The position numbers and the translations under genes were made by a program. The notes beneath the pieces are model-generated. The model had not been told where the DNA came from. It made no database searches and saw only the letters and a program-made list of their open reading frames with translations. A stretch of DNA of 64,000 bases from Juglans regia (lineage: Eukaryota; Streptophyta; Magnoliopsida; Fagales; Juglandaceae), in assembly GCF_001411555.2 (NCBI RefSeq), contig NC_049903.1, forward strand, positions 13,869,234-13,933,233, read 5' to 3'. Of the stretch, positions 22,850 to 34,626 are shown piece after piece. Numbering within the stretch: the first letter of the stretch is position 1; each line of letters opens with the position of its first letter.

Positions 22850-23760
22850 CTATATATGTGCTTCAGTTCTTCAAAAAATTCTCTTATTCCACTCTCGCAA
22901 AGCCCCTCTTAATTTTTTCAGCTTGAAAGCCAACTTCAAAAGGCCCATGCCGCCCACATCCTCCTTCCAGATACTCCCCACAAAATCATGAAATTCTGGA
23001 TGCTCTATCCACATTTGTTGAAACTGAAATGGAGAAGGTCCATACAAGAAAGGGTCTTACTGAAATTCAATAAACATTGGCGAATGATCTGACTTTGATC
23101 TCGGTAAATAGCAGTTACTCACATTTGGAAACTTGTCAAGCAACTAGCATTCAATAAACATCTGTCCAATTTTGCCCAGCTTCTTAATAGACCTCTTTGG
23201 CCATTACACCAATAAAACCTTCTTCCCAAAGACTTCATGTCCATTAACCCACAATTCTCAATCCAAGAATTAAAATCCTTCATTGCCATTCTCGGATGTG
23301 GTCTGCCACCCCGACGTTTCAAGTCATCCCTTATAATATTGAAATCACCTGCAATAATACAGGGTTCATTTCCTAATACTTGACCATTAAGAGACTCCTA
23401 CACACCTCTCCTTTCCACCATATTACATTTGGCATATACAAAGCAGCAAAGTATACTTGTAACTCCATCACCACCATGAGTTAAAATAAATTGTTCTTTA
23501 CATAAAATCAGCTGAATTGAAATATCATTTTTTCAAAGCACCCAAATTTTACTAGCCTCCCCATCATTAATAATAAACTTATCCATATGTAGAAAGTATA
23601 ATACATCTTGCACCTTATCAGACGAGGTAAATGGTTCCATTAAAGCAACAATTTTTGGTTTTAATTTCTTAACCAAGTTTTTTAATTTACCTCTAGAGGT
23701 GCCAAGACCTCTAATATTCCATGATAAAACGGACCAATCATAGAGAAAATTTATTAGGCT
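22850..23760 (-). pseudogene. LINE apurinic-type endonuclease, degraded
   Basis: The minus strand near 23750 reads VLSWNIRGLGTSRGKLKNLV then LKPKIVALMEPF, the start of an exonuclease-endonuclease-phosphatase domain with its Asn and Glu. A further open piece, 23322-23119, holds DFNSWIENCGLMDMKSLGRR then FYWCN, the DFN...F/YTW-like core. Stops break it repeatedly. Confidence 0.75.
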
Positions 23761-23942
23761 AGGCTATCACCCAATTCGAACTACGAACCTTTTGAAATGT
23801 TTTCCGAGCTCCTTTTTTTCTTAATATCATCATCCTCATTGTCCATGGCATAATCTCTTAGCTTTGAGAAATTCTCAACATTCAATTCTGTATCCGGTTC
23901 AGAAACAGAATCCTCCATACAAATATTCTTCTCAGCATGCTC

Positions 23943-25153
23943 CTAAGGTATTATTTCCAGATCTGAATCTGAATCTGTCTGTTCTACTACCTTTTCAACG
24001 TTCAAATCCCTCTCCATTTCAGAAACAGAGTTCCCCCTATTCATGGTTTCATCAGTCTTCGCTTCCGGAAACCCCTCAAGTTCCAAAATTACAGTACCAT
24101 TTATTTCCGTTCCCTCTATTTCCTCTTGTTCTATTTCCTCTACATGATACTCCTTACCTAATAGCACATTTTCTTCGCTCGACCTAACATCAATTCTATT
24201 TCCCTCCAGATTTTCTTGAAACTGTCCCTCCGTTGCACCACGATCCTGAGTCGTCTGTGTTAGCATAACCAACTTTTCACTCGTATTTCCTTATTCCATT
24301 CCTGATCCCATCATCATCAATCCCTTGTCTTTATCTATAGCCTCTTTTGGAACAGCTTGTTGATATGTTTTTGTAGCATCTATATCTTTAACATTCTTAC
24401 GTACCCAAATATTTTCTCCATCTATTCGAGTCTTCAATCTACACGTACGTACGTTATGCCCTTGTACCTTACATTTGGAACAGAACGCAGGGAGAGTCTT
24501 ATAAAGTACTTTCTATTTTCGTCCTGACCCTGGCATCCCAATCCAGAAAAAAGAAATCGATTTTTTTGTTGCATCCATCTCCAAGCATAAACGTGCACCA
24601 TCCGTGCGAGTAGAACATTTTGTTGGATTGTCTCTTCTAATGAATCGGCTAATCAGAGCAGTTAAAATTTTTAGAAAAGATTCATGACAAAAATTTGGTG
24701 GAAGATCGAGCAGCACTATCCAGACTAGGACCAACGATGGTTCTTCATCTTCATTGAAATCTAGTTTCCAATGAAAAGCTCGATATTAAACCCCATTAAC
24801 CTCACTAATTTCACGAGAGAGCGCTTTCAAGAAATCATGTTCATTTGACTTACGGATGAAAGCGTTTCTTGGTCTTCTCATAGCTGAAACCACTGGCATG
24901 CATGATAATCCCTAGCGGAGATGAATAAACGACCGAATCGCATCTAATGAGGGCCTCTGCCTTAGGAACTTCAACAAAAGCGAAAAGGTTCAGCAGATCG
25001 GGCAATTTCCTCCTTAGAAAACTGAAAACAAATTTCCTTGTCTACGTACTTTGGCCCACGATGGGGCACATACATTTTAGGTAGAGGTTGTGGAATCATC
25101 GAAACCAATTCAACATAAGAACGTCGACCTGCCTTGACGTTCTTGGCTGCCAT
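23943..25153 (-). pseudogene. LINE ORF1 (DUF4283-like, CCHC knuckle)
   Basis: Begins MAAKNVKAGRRSYVELVSMI at 25153. It continues with LDLPPNFCHESFLKILTALI and ARLCLEMDATKKSISFFWIG (24734-24513), like DUF4283 proteins, then a zinc knuckle CSKCKVQGHNVRTC (about 24433-24490), and an acidic Glu/Thr-rich tail (24272-23943). Frameshifts separate the pieces. Such proteins bind LINE RNA. Confidence 0.75.
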
Positions 25154-25383
25154 GGCCCCCTACGTGAAGAAAACCCTAGGAATCCCAAACTCTTATTAAA
25201 CTCACATCTTAGTTTCTTGGAGGTGTAATCCTAAATCTGTAAATTCAATAAAATAAAAATAAATAAATAAACCTAAATGAAATGAAGCAATGAATTGTCG
25301 CAATGAAATGAATCATTATCAAGAAAAATAAAAACCTTAAATCTGTTCAATGTTCACATACCAATTACCGAGAGGCAAGAGGG

Positions 25384-27320
25384 TGTCGACAGCGAAACTG
25401 TGTTGACGGCAAGGGTGGTTGGACCCCATGTTTTGTGACTCATGGTCAAGCCACTAGCCATGTCATGACAAGGCTATACAACCCCACAGCAGCCCCATGG
25501 GCATGTCAGCCACATGCCAACAGCCATGCTAGCCATGCCAGCAATGCTCATGGCCCATACCATGGGCTAGCCTAGCCCATCCATGGGCTCATGCATGCCA
25601 TGGGTCAACTTTGCCCATGCCAACCATGTTATTTTTTATTATTAATTTTTATTTAATTATTTATTTTCCAAGGGACCTATTGGGAGTTTCCAAGTTGTTA
25701 TACCTATAAATAGGACCCTTAAACTTTGCATTTACATCTTTTGGCAAATTTCCTAGTGGGTAGATTATTTTGTTCTTGAGATCACCATTCGGTGCTAAGG
25801 CACTTGGACTCTTTGGGGTGCAATACGTGAATCCCCTAAGAGAGGATCACACCTTGCAATTCGTGAATAGGTGTGGTTCAATCTATCTTGTTCTTGTAAC
25901 TTGGTGCAATTTGTAAATCCAAGTTGTGTTTATCAATATATGAGATTTATTCAATTCTGACGCAATTCGTGAATCAAGTATTGAATTATCTTGTTTGTTC
26001 TTTTGTTCATTTAAGTTCATAAGTATTTTTGTTTTTGTTCTTAAGTGTTCATCATAGTGTTCTTGGTGTTCATTTTATTTTTTTCTCTTCCAATCCATCC
26101 AAGTCACAAAAGTCAACCAACCTAGTGTTTATCAATTTTCCATAAATTGTTTGCTTCTTCAATCTTTGCCCTAGCCGAAACACATTACCCTTGCCAAGTC
26201 CAACTCAATTTCAGCAACCATTTGCCTTGTTTGGACTTGCCCTAGCCGCCCACCATACTTTCCATAATTAGTGTTCCGACATTTTAGGAACCCTAATTGA
26301 CCAAAGTCTTACTTCCATAGCCGCTCAACACTCTTGCCCTAAATCCAAAACCCTAATCCTAAACCCTAGCCGTCCATCATCATCTTCCCAACACTAAACC
26401 CTAAACTCAAGTGGCGCCAACCTTAATGTTCACTTACCATAAATAGCCCCATCATCCACCATAAACCCTAGCCGCCCACCTCAAAACTCTATAAGGAAAC
26501 TCATTCCTTTTAGGAGTCTTGACTTCCTCCAATTCAAATTCAAATTCAAATCTCAATTCCAATCCCTTAATTTAAGGAATTGCAAATCCTCTTCAATTCC
26601 TTAAATCACTCTTCCTACAATCTCTCTAAGTCAACTATTGACTTGTCATCTTAATTCAAATTCAAATTTCCCTCTTCACTCAAAGATTCCTTCCATCTTA
26701 CAAACTTCCCATATCCACCCATAAACAAACCAAATCTAGCCAATCTTCTTAAGACCAAGTCAATCCAAATCCGCCCACCTTAGCCACAAAACCCTAACCT
26801 CACTCTTTCATTTCATTCCCAAACCCTAGCATCATCCTAAACTCAAACCCTAAGCCAACTCTTGCAAATCTCGAAATCCACCCTAGCCACCTCACAAAAC
26901 CCTAGCTACACTTCACCATACCTACCCTAATCACCATCCAAGTGGCCAAAACATTAAGGGCAACCCTTAAGCCATTCTCATTACATCAAACACCCATAAT
27001 TCTAAGTCAATCTTCCAAACCCACACCAACCCTAATTCTACCATAGCCCACGACATCCCTAGTTGTATCCAACCCGAGCCCTAACCTCATCTCATTCATT
27101 CAACCCTAGCCTCCATCATCCTGGCACTTCACTCAAGAACAAGTCTAGCCGCCTACATTGATTTGCCTTAGCCTATAGCCTACCCAAATATATCATTTCA
27201 TCACTCAAACACCATCCTTTTGTGGAAGGCCAAGCAAGTTGGCAAGAACACTCGGTCGCCATCATCACCAAGACGAGCTTGTGGACATTAGTGTTAGGGA
27301 CAAGATCGGGGTCCCTAACA
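25384..27320 (+). mobile_element. Candidate solo LTR, 1.94 kb
   Basis: The interval starts TGTCGACAG and ends GTCCCTAACA, and is flanked on both sides by GAGGG (25379-25383, 27321-27325). A TATA box CCTATAAATAGG (25703-25714) is followed by repeated CAATTCGTGAATC-like phrases (25820-25980). From about 26090 to 27230 the plus strand is rich in C and poor in G, with many CCCTAGCC and AACCCTAA phrases. No gag-pol is present, so a solo LTR is the simplest reading. The family (large gypsy-type LTR?) is a guess. Confidence 0.6.
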
Positions 27321-27325
27321 GAGGG

Positions 27326-27600
27326 ACTGTTGACGACGTGAGAGAGGGGGTTGAGAATGAGAGACTGAGACTGAGAGTGAGTGGGAGAGACTGAAAGGGT
27401 AGCGCGTGTATGGGGTAGCCCGTAACCCTAAGCCCCAACTAATTAAAATGGCGTCATTTACTCCCCTAAAACGACACCGTTTTAATTAGTTGGGAGTGAT
27501 TTATATACTCAAACCCATTAAACGACACCGTTTCAAACTTTCCACTGGCTCCATATATATAAACGGCGTCGTTTGGCCTTGAGACTAACACTATACTATA
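27326..27600. other. Segment between solo LTR and hAT-like right part
   Basis: Contains several copies of an AAACGACACCGTTT / AAACGGCGTCGTTT motif and two CCCCAACTAATTAAAA / TTTTAATTAGTTGGGA inverted phrases (27435-27510). It could be the promoter/leader region of the minus-strand LINE. No gene. Confidence 0.4.
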
Positions 27601-28498
27601 CTAATATAGTATACTATACTAATACTAAATAAATTATAACTATAATTTACTAATACTAATACTATATATAGTTAATCAGATTTATATAGTTATTTATTAT
27701 ACTAATACTAATACTATAATATAGTTATAGTGATTTATATAATTATTTATATATAGTGGATTACTAATAATGATATACTAATACTAATAGCTATTTAACT
27801 ACTAATACGTTTGTGTCTAACTTATTTATATATTGATTACATATGTTAGTAATAATATTAATATGCTAGTGGTTACATATATACTAGTAATAATATATTA
27901 TATGATGGTTGCATACACTTTTTATATGAGTATATATGATCGAATGTATAGAAATGTATTTATAAAAAAGAATATATATTATAATTTATTGTGCAATAAA
28001 ATGTAGTTATCCTTGATATATATATATAATTTATATTAATAATATATGATCAAACAAATGTTCATGTTTAAGATTGAAATTTTATGTTATATTCATTTTA
28101 TGTTATAAAATTAACATTTCTAATGTTATATCAAATGTTATATTAAGGTTTATAATATTAATTTTACGTTATATCAGATGTTATATTGATTTTATGTTAT
28201 TTGATTATTATGAGCAATAGGATTTTAAAATTTAATCATATATTAATTAGAAATGTAGCATATAATATATATTATGTATAAAAATTATATATAATATACA
28301 AAATCATATAAAAGATATTTTATATAATATAAACAATTAATATATATATATACACAAACGGGTCCGGTCCAATGCTAGAAAAGGAAAAATCAGAACCGGA
28401 GTGGTTTCAACTAGTTTTTAAAAAGATGGAACAGGTACCTGACCGAACCCACCGGTTCGGGTCGGTTCACCCATTCACCAATTTTTGTTTCACCCCTA
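27600..28498 (+). mobile_element. hAT-like element, right part
   Basis: Long A/T-only interior with ACTAATACTAATACTATA phrases like those inside 42913-43634 and 55579-56433. Then GGGTCCGGTCCAATG, CCGGTTCGGGTCGGTTCACC and the terminal CACCCCTA at 28498, next to the second copy of the target duplication. Confidence 0.6.
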
Positions 28499-28576
28499 GC
28501 CATTTTGGATACTTATGAAAAGGTATTTGGTCAAAGATTCAACAAGGACAAAACTTCTATTCACTTTTATAGAAAT
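28499..28576 (+). mobile_element. L1-type LINE relic, segment 2
   Basis: Reads LDTYEKVFGQRFNKDKTSIH then FYRN, the LINE segment that follows the YADD region. It is interrupted at 28577 by a second hAT-like element and continues at 29500 with TRREIQDVIPSIAGIKS. Confidence 0.75.
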
Positions 28577-29491
28577 TAGGAGTGTAAAAAATACCAGAAA
28601 ATCGATTGAACAGATAGGTTCAGTCCAGCTCGTAACCAGTCTGGTCTAGTATCGATTATTAAGAACTAAAACCGGTTTATAAGTTTTCATATTTTGAAAA
28701 CCATTTTGAATTGAATCTGACCAGTATGTGTGTGTGTTTTAATTTTTTTTATATTATAGGTAAAATATTTTTATATAATTTTTTATTTTATATTATATAT
28801 ATTATATGTTAAATTGCTAATTAATATAACATGAATTTTCCCAGAATGGTAGGTACAAATTATCATGTATTGATTTTTCCTATAATGTTATATTTTTGTC
28901 ACATTCATTTTAGAAGTATGAATTTCAATTGTAAGGTTCAAATGAAAGTTTCTCAGTTTTTCATGACTAGAAGCACATTTATGTATGTATATTGCGAAGA
29001 AGTAATATTGATCAATGTCATTGTTTTAATTGTTGATTATCAATTGTAAATAATGTCATCTCTAGTTGAGGGGTGGCGGGATGCTTTTCTGTAGAGGTTG
29101 ACAATGCCAAACTATTTGTATAACTCAATGTAAGATATTTTTATTCCAAACGGCTTTAAAATATTTTGTTCTCAATCTCTTCTATTTGAAAATATGTCCA
29201 TGTGTGTTTCTTAGGGAATGAGAAGTTCCTTTGAGGATACTTGTAAAAAAAAAAAGAGAAATTCCTTTGGGGAGAACAAGTATTAGACGAATCGGTTCTC
29301 AAGTCTCAACTTATGTAGTACCGCACGTGTAAACTATAAATTGAAAAAATTGAACCGGACTAGACTGAACTGAAAAAACTAAAGGTTCCAGTTTAGTGGT
29401 GAATTAGTCCAATCGGTTCTTAAATTTCTAAAATCGGTGTATATTAGTTCGGTTCTAAAATTTGTCCAAAACCAAACCGATTACACCCTTA
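28577..29491 (+). mobile_element. hAT-like element, 915 bp
   Basis: Begins TAGGAGTGTAA and ends TTACACCCTTA. It has inner GGTTCAGTCCAGCTCG and CCAAAACCAAACCG phrases. The 8-base flanks ATAGAAAT and AAAGGGAT agree at 5 of 8 positions, an eroded duplication. Removing the element rejoins the LINE frame. A poly-A run at 29247-29257 is internal. Confidence 0.65.
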
Positions 29492-29499
29492 AAAGGGAT

Positions 29500-30757
29500 A
29501 CTAGAAGAGAAATACAAGATGTCATACCAAGCATAGCAGGCATCAAGTCCACAATGTCTTATGAAAGATACCTTGGACTACCAGCACTTGTTGGAAGGTC
29601 TCATTCTAACTCATTTAGAAGCATTTTGGATAAAGTGTGCAATAGGATCAGCAACTACAAGATGAGATTCTTTTCATAGGCAGGGAAATGAGTTATCCTT
29701 AAGTTAGTAGTTCAAGCCTTGCCCACTTACAGTTTGGGAGTTTTCAAACTTCTAAGTTCTCTCATCAGGCAAATCAATAGAATAATGCAAAGATATTGAT
29801 GGGGATAGCAAGAGAATGAAAGGAAAATACATTGGGTCACATGGAACCAAATGGGAAAGCCCAAGTCAGCTGGTGATTTGGATTTTAAAGACTTAAAAAG
29901 TTTTAACCTTGCAATGTTAGCAAAGCGAGACTGGAGACTAATCAAAAGTCCTAAATCTTTAGCCCATATAGGTTAATATGGAGAGGAACTGCTAATGAAA
30001 AATCCCTGTAAGGAGTGCTTACCATATGCAAAAAGAAATGCAAGATTGCACTAAAGGGTAGCCTTCAAGCAGTAGCAGATAGAAGGAAGTTTGGTCAAGA
30101 GGTTGGGAACTAAACATATCAAATGCAAACAAAGTTTTTTTATGGAGAGTATGCCTTGAAGCCCTTCCAACAAATATGAATATCTATAAGAAAAAAATTG
30201 TGGAAAATCCAAACTGCTCCATCTGTTTAGAGGATGAAGAATTTGTAGAACATGCTCTATTATTGCATGTGATTGGAATGGAAGAGTACTGGTCACAATG
30301 AGGATGAACCGGAATTATTTTCCTAATCCCCTATCAGTAGAAACTATTGGTACTCTCCAAGCAACAATTTTTTGTGCTGAATTGGAATTAAGGAATATCA
30401 TAATCGAGACCCCGAGGGAGATGCTTTTCAAGTGATCCAAACCATTACAAATCCTAAGGACTCTTGGACTAGTACAAAAATGCTTATCAATGATGTAAAA
30501 CATAAATTTCTAAATTTTGACCATTGGTTTGTTCATCATGTTAGAAGAGAGGCTAATGTGGTAGCTCATACTTCAGCAAAAGTTGCTTTACATACATCTA
30601 GTGAGATTGTTGACAATAAAACATGTTGATGATAGATATTGAATTCATCGAACCATAAGAATTAAGTGGCCTTTAATTATCTTTGTCTATCCCTATGAGA
30701 TTCTCATTTTTAAAAGTAATAATAATAAATAAATAAAAAGAAAGAAAAAAAAAAAAA
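29500..30757 (+). mobile_element. L1-type LINE relic, segment 3 with poly(A) tail
   Basis: TRREIQDVIPSIAGIKS, YLGLPALVGRSHSNSF and RILDKVCNRISNYK-like text opens the segment. A decayed zinc-binding region follows (ENPNCSICLEDEEFVEHALL, about 30205-30255, out of frame) and then an RNase H tail KFLNFDHWFVHHVRREANVV (30508-30567). After a short 3' UTR the element ends in an A-rich tail at about 30740-30757. With segments 1 and 2 it is a 5'-truncated LINE. Confidence 0.8.
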
Positions 30758-31587
30758 ACCCGATGATGTTGTAAGCCAATCCAAACATCCTTTTCACACA
30801 TTAAATTTATTCTAAATCTTATCGTAATTGATTCCATCAAGGAAAAAAAGGAATCATCTTCCTCTTCTCTCCATTTCTTTTTTCCAAGTTGAGACCACGT
30901 GTAGGACAATGCGTAACAGTTGTAAATAATAATAATAATAAAAATAAGAAAATGAAAGACCGGAGGAATACATTACACAAGAGTCGTATATCTAGAGAGA
31001 TCATACATGAATCCCACCAAAGCAAATGCGTCACACCCTCCCCTCCCATAAATACAAAATTCTTTTTATTTAATATTTTATTCAGTCTTGATATGTATAA
31101 GTAAGTTTGCACATCAAATCACATACCGACGCTTACATATTTTTTTATTAAAAAAAAACAAAATAATTTTTTTTTTAGAGAATAAGAATGTCTTCTATCT
31201 CGTAAAAATTATTTCTGTCTTCAATTTATACCATTTTATTAAATTGATATCTTATATGTCAATATCGATGTTTTAATTAATACACGAACTTCCTTACAAG
31301 AAGATTTTTCCTATTTTTATTATTATTATTTATAGATCATTTGAAAATCACCTGGACTAAATCAATAAATAAAGAAAAACTCTAAACTAATTTTTCATTG
31401 TCCATGTCCGTGAAAAAAAAAAAAAAAAAAAAGGCTGGCCATTGATCAAATCTCAAAACACTTGGCCCAATCATTCTCAACCCGCATCCTGTCCGAGTCA
31501 ATGCCCTTCTTTCATTGGTCTCTTCGTTCGATTTTTCAAAACCACCGTTCTATTATAATCAGGATCGTCACTTATCAGATTTATTAA
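30758..31587. other. Spacer, no gene
   Basis: A/T-rich, with (AAT)n at 30926-30940 and an A run at 31409-31432. No coding signal on either strand. Confidence 0.5.
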
Positions 31588-31802
31588 GGACTTGTTTGTT
31601 TTTCAAAAACATCTCATCTCATTTTATCATTACAAATTTTTTAAATTCTCACACAAAATAAAATAAACAATTCAACTTTTTCAAATCTCAAAACAACAAT
31701 AATATTAAAAAATATATTTTAATAATATTTTATTCAACTTTTTAACTTTAATCTCAACTCATCTCATCTAATCTCATCTCATCTCTGAAAACAAACGGGT
31801 CC
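31588..31802. mobile_element. Tourist-like MITE with TAA target duplication
   Basis: Ends GGACTTGTTTGTTTTTCA and TGAAAACAAACGGGTCC, flanked by TAA on both sides (31585-31587, 31803-31805). The interior TTTTTAAATTCTCACACAAAAT and CATCTCATCT runs match the family. Confidence 0.85.
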
Positions 31803-32764
31803 TAAAAAGAAGTAAATTTTTCATAATTTTTTTTTGTGGGTCTACTTTTTTATAAAATAATTGTACGAAATTTGTGTATTTAATACCTATGTATATCATT
31901 TCTCTCGTAAAGACGTGTTATATATACACACAGTCAGCTTTTAAAAACTAAAAAGAAAAAAAGAAAATACACGATTAACATGTCATGTTAATATAAAATA
32001 TTTAAAAATAGAAAACCTATTAAAAATGTAATAAAATGGAAAAGAGATAAAATTTCAACTAAATTAGAAAATAAATAGAATAAAAAGTAGAAATAGAAGA
32101 ACAACTAAAAATAGAATAAAAATATAGCTTATATTTTCAAGTTTTGTCATGGTTTTTTCTTAAGCTCTTAAGTTTTCTTACCATATCTCAATTTGGTCAG
32201 TTTTGTTATGTTCTAAATGTTTTGCTTATTTTTTTTTAAAAAAAAAAGTTTATGAATTTTGGTTTTATTAGTCATTTTTAAAGTTTGTTTTGTAAATCTT
32301 TAGACATTTTTATTTAGAATTATTAGTCACTTTTACATACTTTTTACATATTTTAATAATCTGTGCAAATTATTGATTTTAATATAACGATTTGGGAAAA
32401 TTGTGTTTTTTCTGTAAAATATTTTCCCACTTAACGTAACACAAACGGCTCTAGACTGTAGCTAGGTTCTCTCCCTCTCGCTCTCCTATTCCTTGGATAG
32501 AGAAACTCGAACGCTTGAAAAATGTAGAGTGTGGAGTGTGGTGAAGGTTGTGTAGCAAAGCTCTTTATTTTTTTGTGGGGTCAATTTCTAATTTTAAAGT
32601 TGCTACTGCTGTTAGCCTGTCTTGCCTTCCAAGTTTTCGTTTTGTTTCATTTTCTTATTATTATTTTTATTGGGATTACCTGACGTTCACTGTACAGTTA
32701 ATGAATCGTCAAATGTTTGAGTTTTTCCAACTAATAACGGAAATGAGCTGTTTGCTTTTTGGTG
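31803..32764. other. Spacer upstream of the heat-stress factor gene
   Basis: No gene. The stretch at 32515-32575 (GTGTGGAGTGTGGTGAAGG, then TAGCAAAGCTCTTTA) looks like half of a GTGTGG fold-back element. No perfect nGAAnnTTCnnGAAn heat-shock element was seen. Confidence 0.45.
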
Positions 32765-32777
32765 TATATATATAAAG
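32765..32777 (+). promoter_or_regulatory. TATA box of the heat-stress factor gene
   Basis: TATATATATAAAG lies about 560 bases before the ATG. A G/T-rich leader-like stretch follows, so the transcript would start near 32800 with a long 5' UTR. Positional inference. Confidence 0.55.
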
Positions 32778-33337
32778 GACGACCTGTCAAACTTTTCTCT
32801 ATGTGAATCCTAGTTTTTCTGAGGGTTTCTGCTTTGCGGCAGAAAGGGTAGCTTGCCTGTCTTTCCGCGAATTCTTGGGGGGTTTGTGCGTGTAGTTGAC
32901 TTCGTGGGACTTCATTTTCAGGAGGTTTTACCCGTTTTATGCCCTTAATTCTGGTGAGTTTCGGAAACCCCTGGTGGCAATTCGAGGGGGTTCTTTGAAT
33001 TGGGTTCCGCATTTCCGCAGGATTTAGAGGTGATTCGAGCTCATCAGAGCCTGGCACGGTGTTTCCTATGGTTTGAGATAGAGGGTTGTATTGGGGTCTT
33101 GTTTTGTTTGGATTTGATTCTGTTGGTGTGGGAAAAAGCAAGGTTCTTGTTTTCATTATAGGTGAAACTCGAGGGGGGGTTTTAACGTAGAGGGTTTTGA
33201 AAATAAATGTTAGTTCCGTGTATTCAACAAGAAGATAGAGATTTTTTCCTTTCGTTTTCTTTTGTTTCTGGGGAGTTCGTGGTTTTGAAAGGGGGGAAAT
33301 TAACTAAGGTTTGAGGTTGAGGAATTGGGAAACTAGG

Positions 33338-34626
33338 ATGGATGATGCTTTGTCTGGTTCGAATTCGCTGCCTCCGTTCCTTGCAAAAACGTACGAGATG
33401 GTGGATGATCCCTCCACTGATTTAGTGGTGTCGTGGAGCCAGAGTAATAAGAGCTTTGTCGTGTGGAATCCGCCTGATTTTGCGAGGGATCTGCTGCCGA
33501 GGTTCTTTAAGCACAACAACTTCTCCAGCTTCATTAGACAGCTGAATACATATGTAAGCCATTCCGTTTTATTAGTTTCTGTCTGAAGTAGTCATTTGTT
33601 TCCCATATTAATTTGTTGGTTTGATCTTATTTTGCTTGAATCCAACTGAAATATGTTGTATAATGACAGGGTTTTAGGAAGGTTGATCCGGACCAATGGG
33701 AATTTGCGAATGACGATTTTGTAAGAGGTGAGCCACACCTTTTAAAAAACATACACAGACGAAAACCAGTCCATAGCCATTCAATGCAGAATCTGCAAGG
33801 ACAAGGAAGTGCGTCTCCTTTAAGCGAACCGGAAAGACAGAGCTTGAACGAGGAGATTGAGAGGCTTAAACGCGAGAGAGAACGGCTTCTTTTGGAGTTA
33901 CGGAGGCACGATGAGGAACGGCGTGGATTTGAGCTGCAAATCCAGCTATCGAAGGAGCGTTTGCGGCAAGTAGAGCAGCGGCAGCAAAATTTGATGTCAT
34001 CTGTGGCTGGATTCTTGCGGAAACCAGGACTTGCCTTGAATTTCGTGACACAATTGGAAAATCACGAGAGAAAGAGAAGATTGCCAAGAGCAAGTTGCTT
34101 CTATGATGGAGCCAGCGTTGAAGAGAATGAGATGGAGACTTCCCAAAGCGTCCTTAGAGAAAGTGGGCCGAGTACTTCTGATTCGACATCGAACATGGAG
34201 CCGTTTGAGCACTTAGAGTCATTGCTGTTATTTTGGGAGAATATCGTGCATGATATTGGTCAAACTTCCAATAAACTTAATTCGAAAGGGGAATTGGATG
34301 AATCTCTAAGTTATGATGAGAGCCCGGCTATATCTTGCTTACAGCTTAATGTTGACCGTCGGCCTAAATCTCCTAGAATTGACATGAACTCTGAACCTGC
34401 TACAGCTGCTGCTCCAGAGTCCGTTGACCCTGTTGCCTCTGAAGGACAAGCAGCTGGGAATGCTGCTACCATGCCCACTGGGGTCAATGATGTTTTCTGG
34501 GAACAGTTTTTGACTGAGAATCCTGGCTCAACCGATGCAAAGGAAATTCGGTCAGAGAGAAATGAATTGATGGCAGAAAGAATGAAACCAAACCTGGCAA
34601 TCGTGGCAAATTTTAGTGGACGATAA
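33338..34626 (+). CDS. HSFA4: Heat stress transcription factor, class A4, C-terminus altered
   Basis: Two exons, 33338-33553 and 33670-34626, joined at TAT|GTAAGC...GACAG|GGT, give 390 residues. The intron sits inside the DNA-binding domain after RQLNTY, the conserved Hsf position. The winged-helix domain spans about residues 10-103 ([15 protein letters not shown] ... [12 protein letters not shown]). The heptad HR-A/B oligomerisation coiled coil is at 131-188, the nuclear signal KRRLPR at 207-212, AHA1 [12 protein letters not shown] near 257-268 and AHA2 [13 protein letters not shown] at 346-358. These are A4-type features; A4 factors activate stress and oxidative-damage genes. The frame then diverges: from about residue 371 the A4-like tail is in another frame, which also has TAG at 34614. 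The nuclear export signal LAEQMGNLTPAERT (34641-34682) is therefore not translated. The start is the first ATG in the conserved MDxALxxSNSLPPF context. Confidence 0.93.

Larger units (their letters stand above)
18834..25153 (-). mobile_element. Nearly full-length L1-type LINE, decayed
   Basis: On the minus strand the parts run in the order of a plant L1 element: ORF1 (DUF4283-like plus CCHC knuckle), endonuclease, reverse transcriptase, zinc-binding region and RNase H, then a 3' UTR and a poly(A) tail seen here as 15 T at 18834-18848. Frameshifts and stops interrupt every ORF, and a 341 bp element cuts the reverse transcriptase at 21160-21500. The 5' UTR may continue past 25153 to the LTR insertion at 25384. 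The target duplication was not found. Confidence 0.88.

Noticed and set aside
26330..26410. Interstitial telomere array
   Set aside because: AACCCTAA phrases are scattered and irregular, not a tandem array; they belong to the C-rich LTR region.
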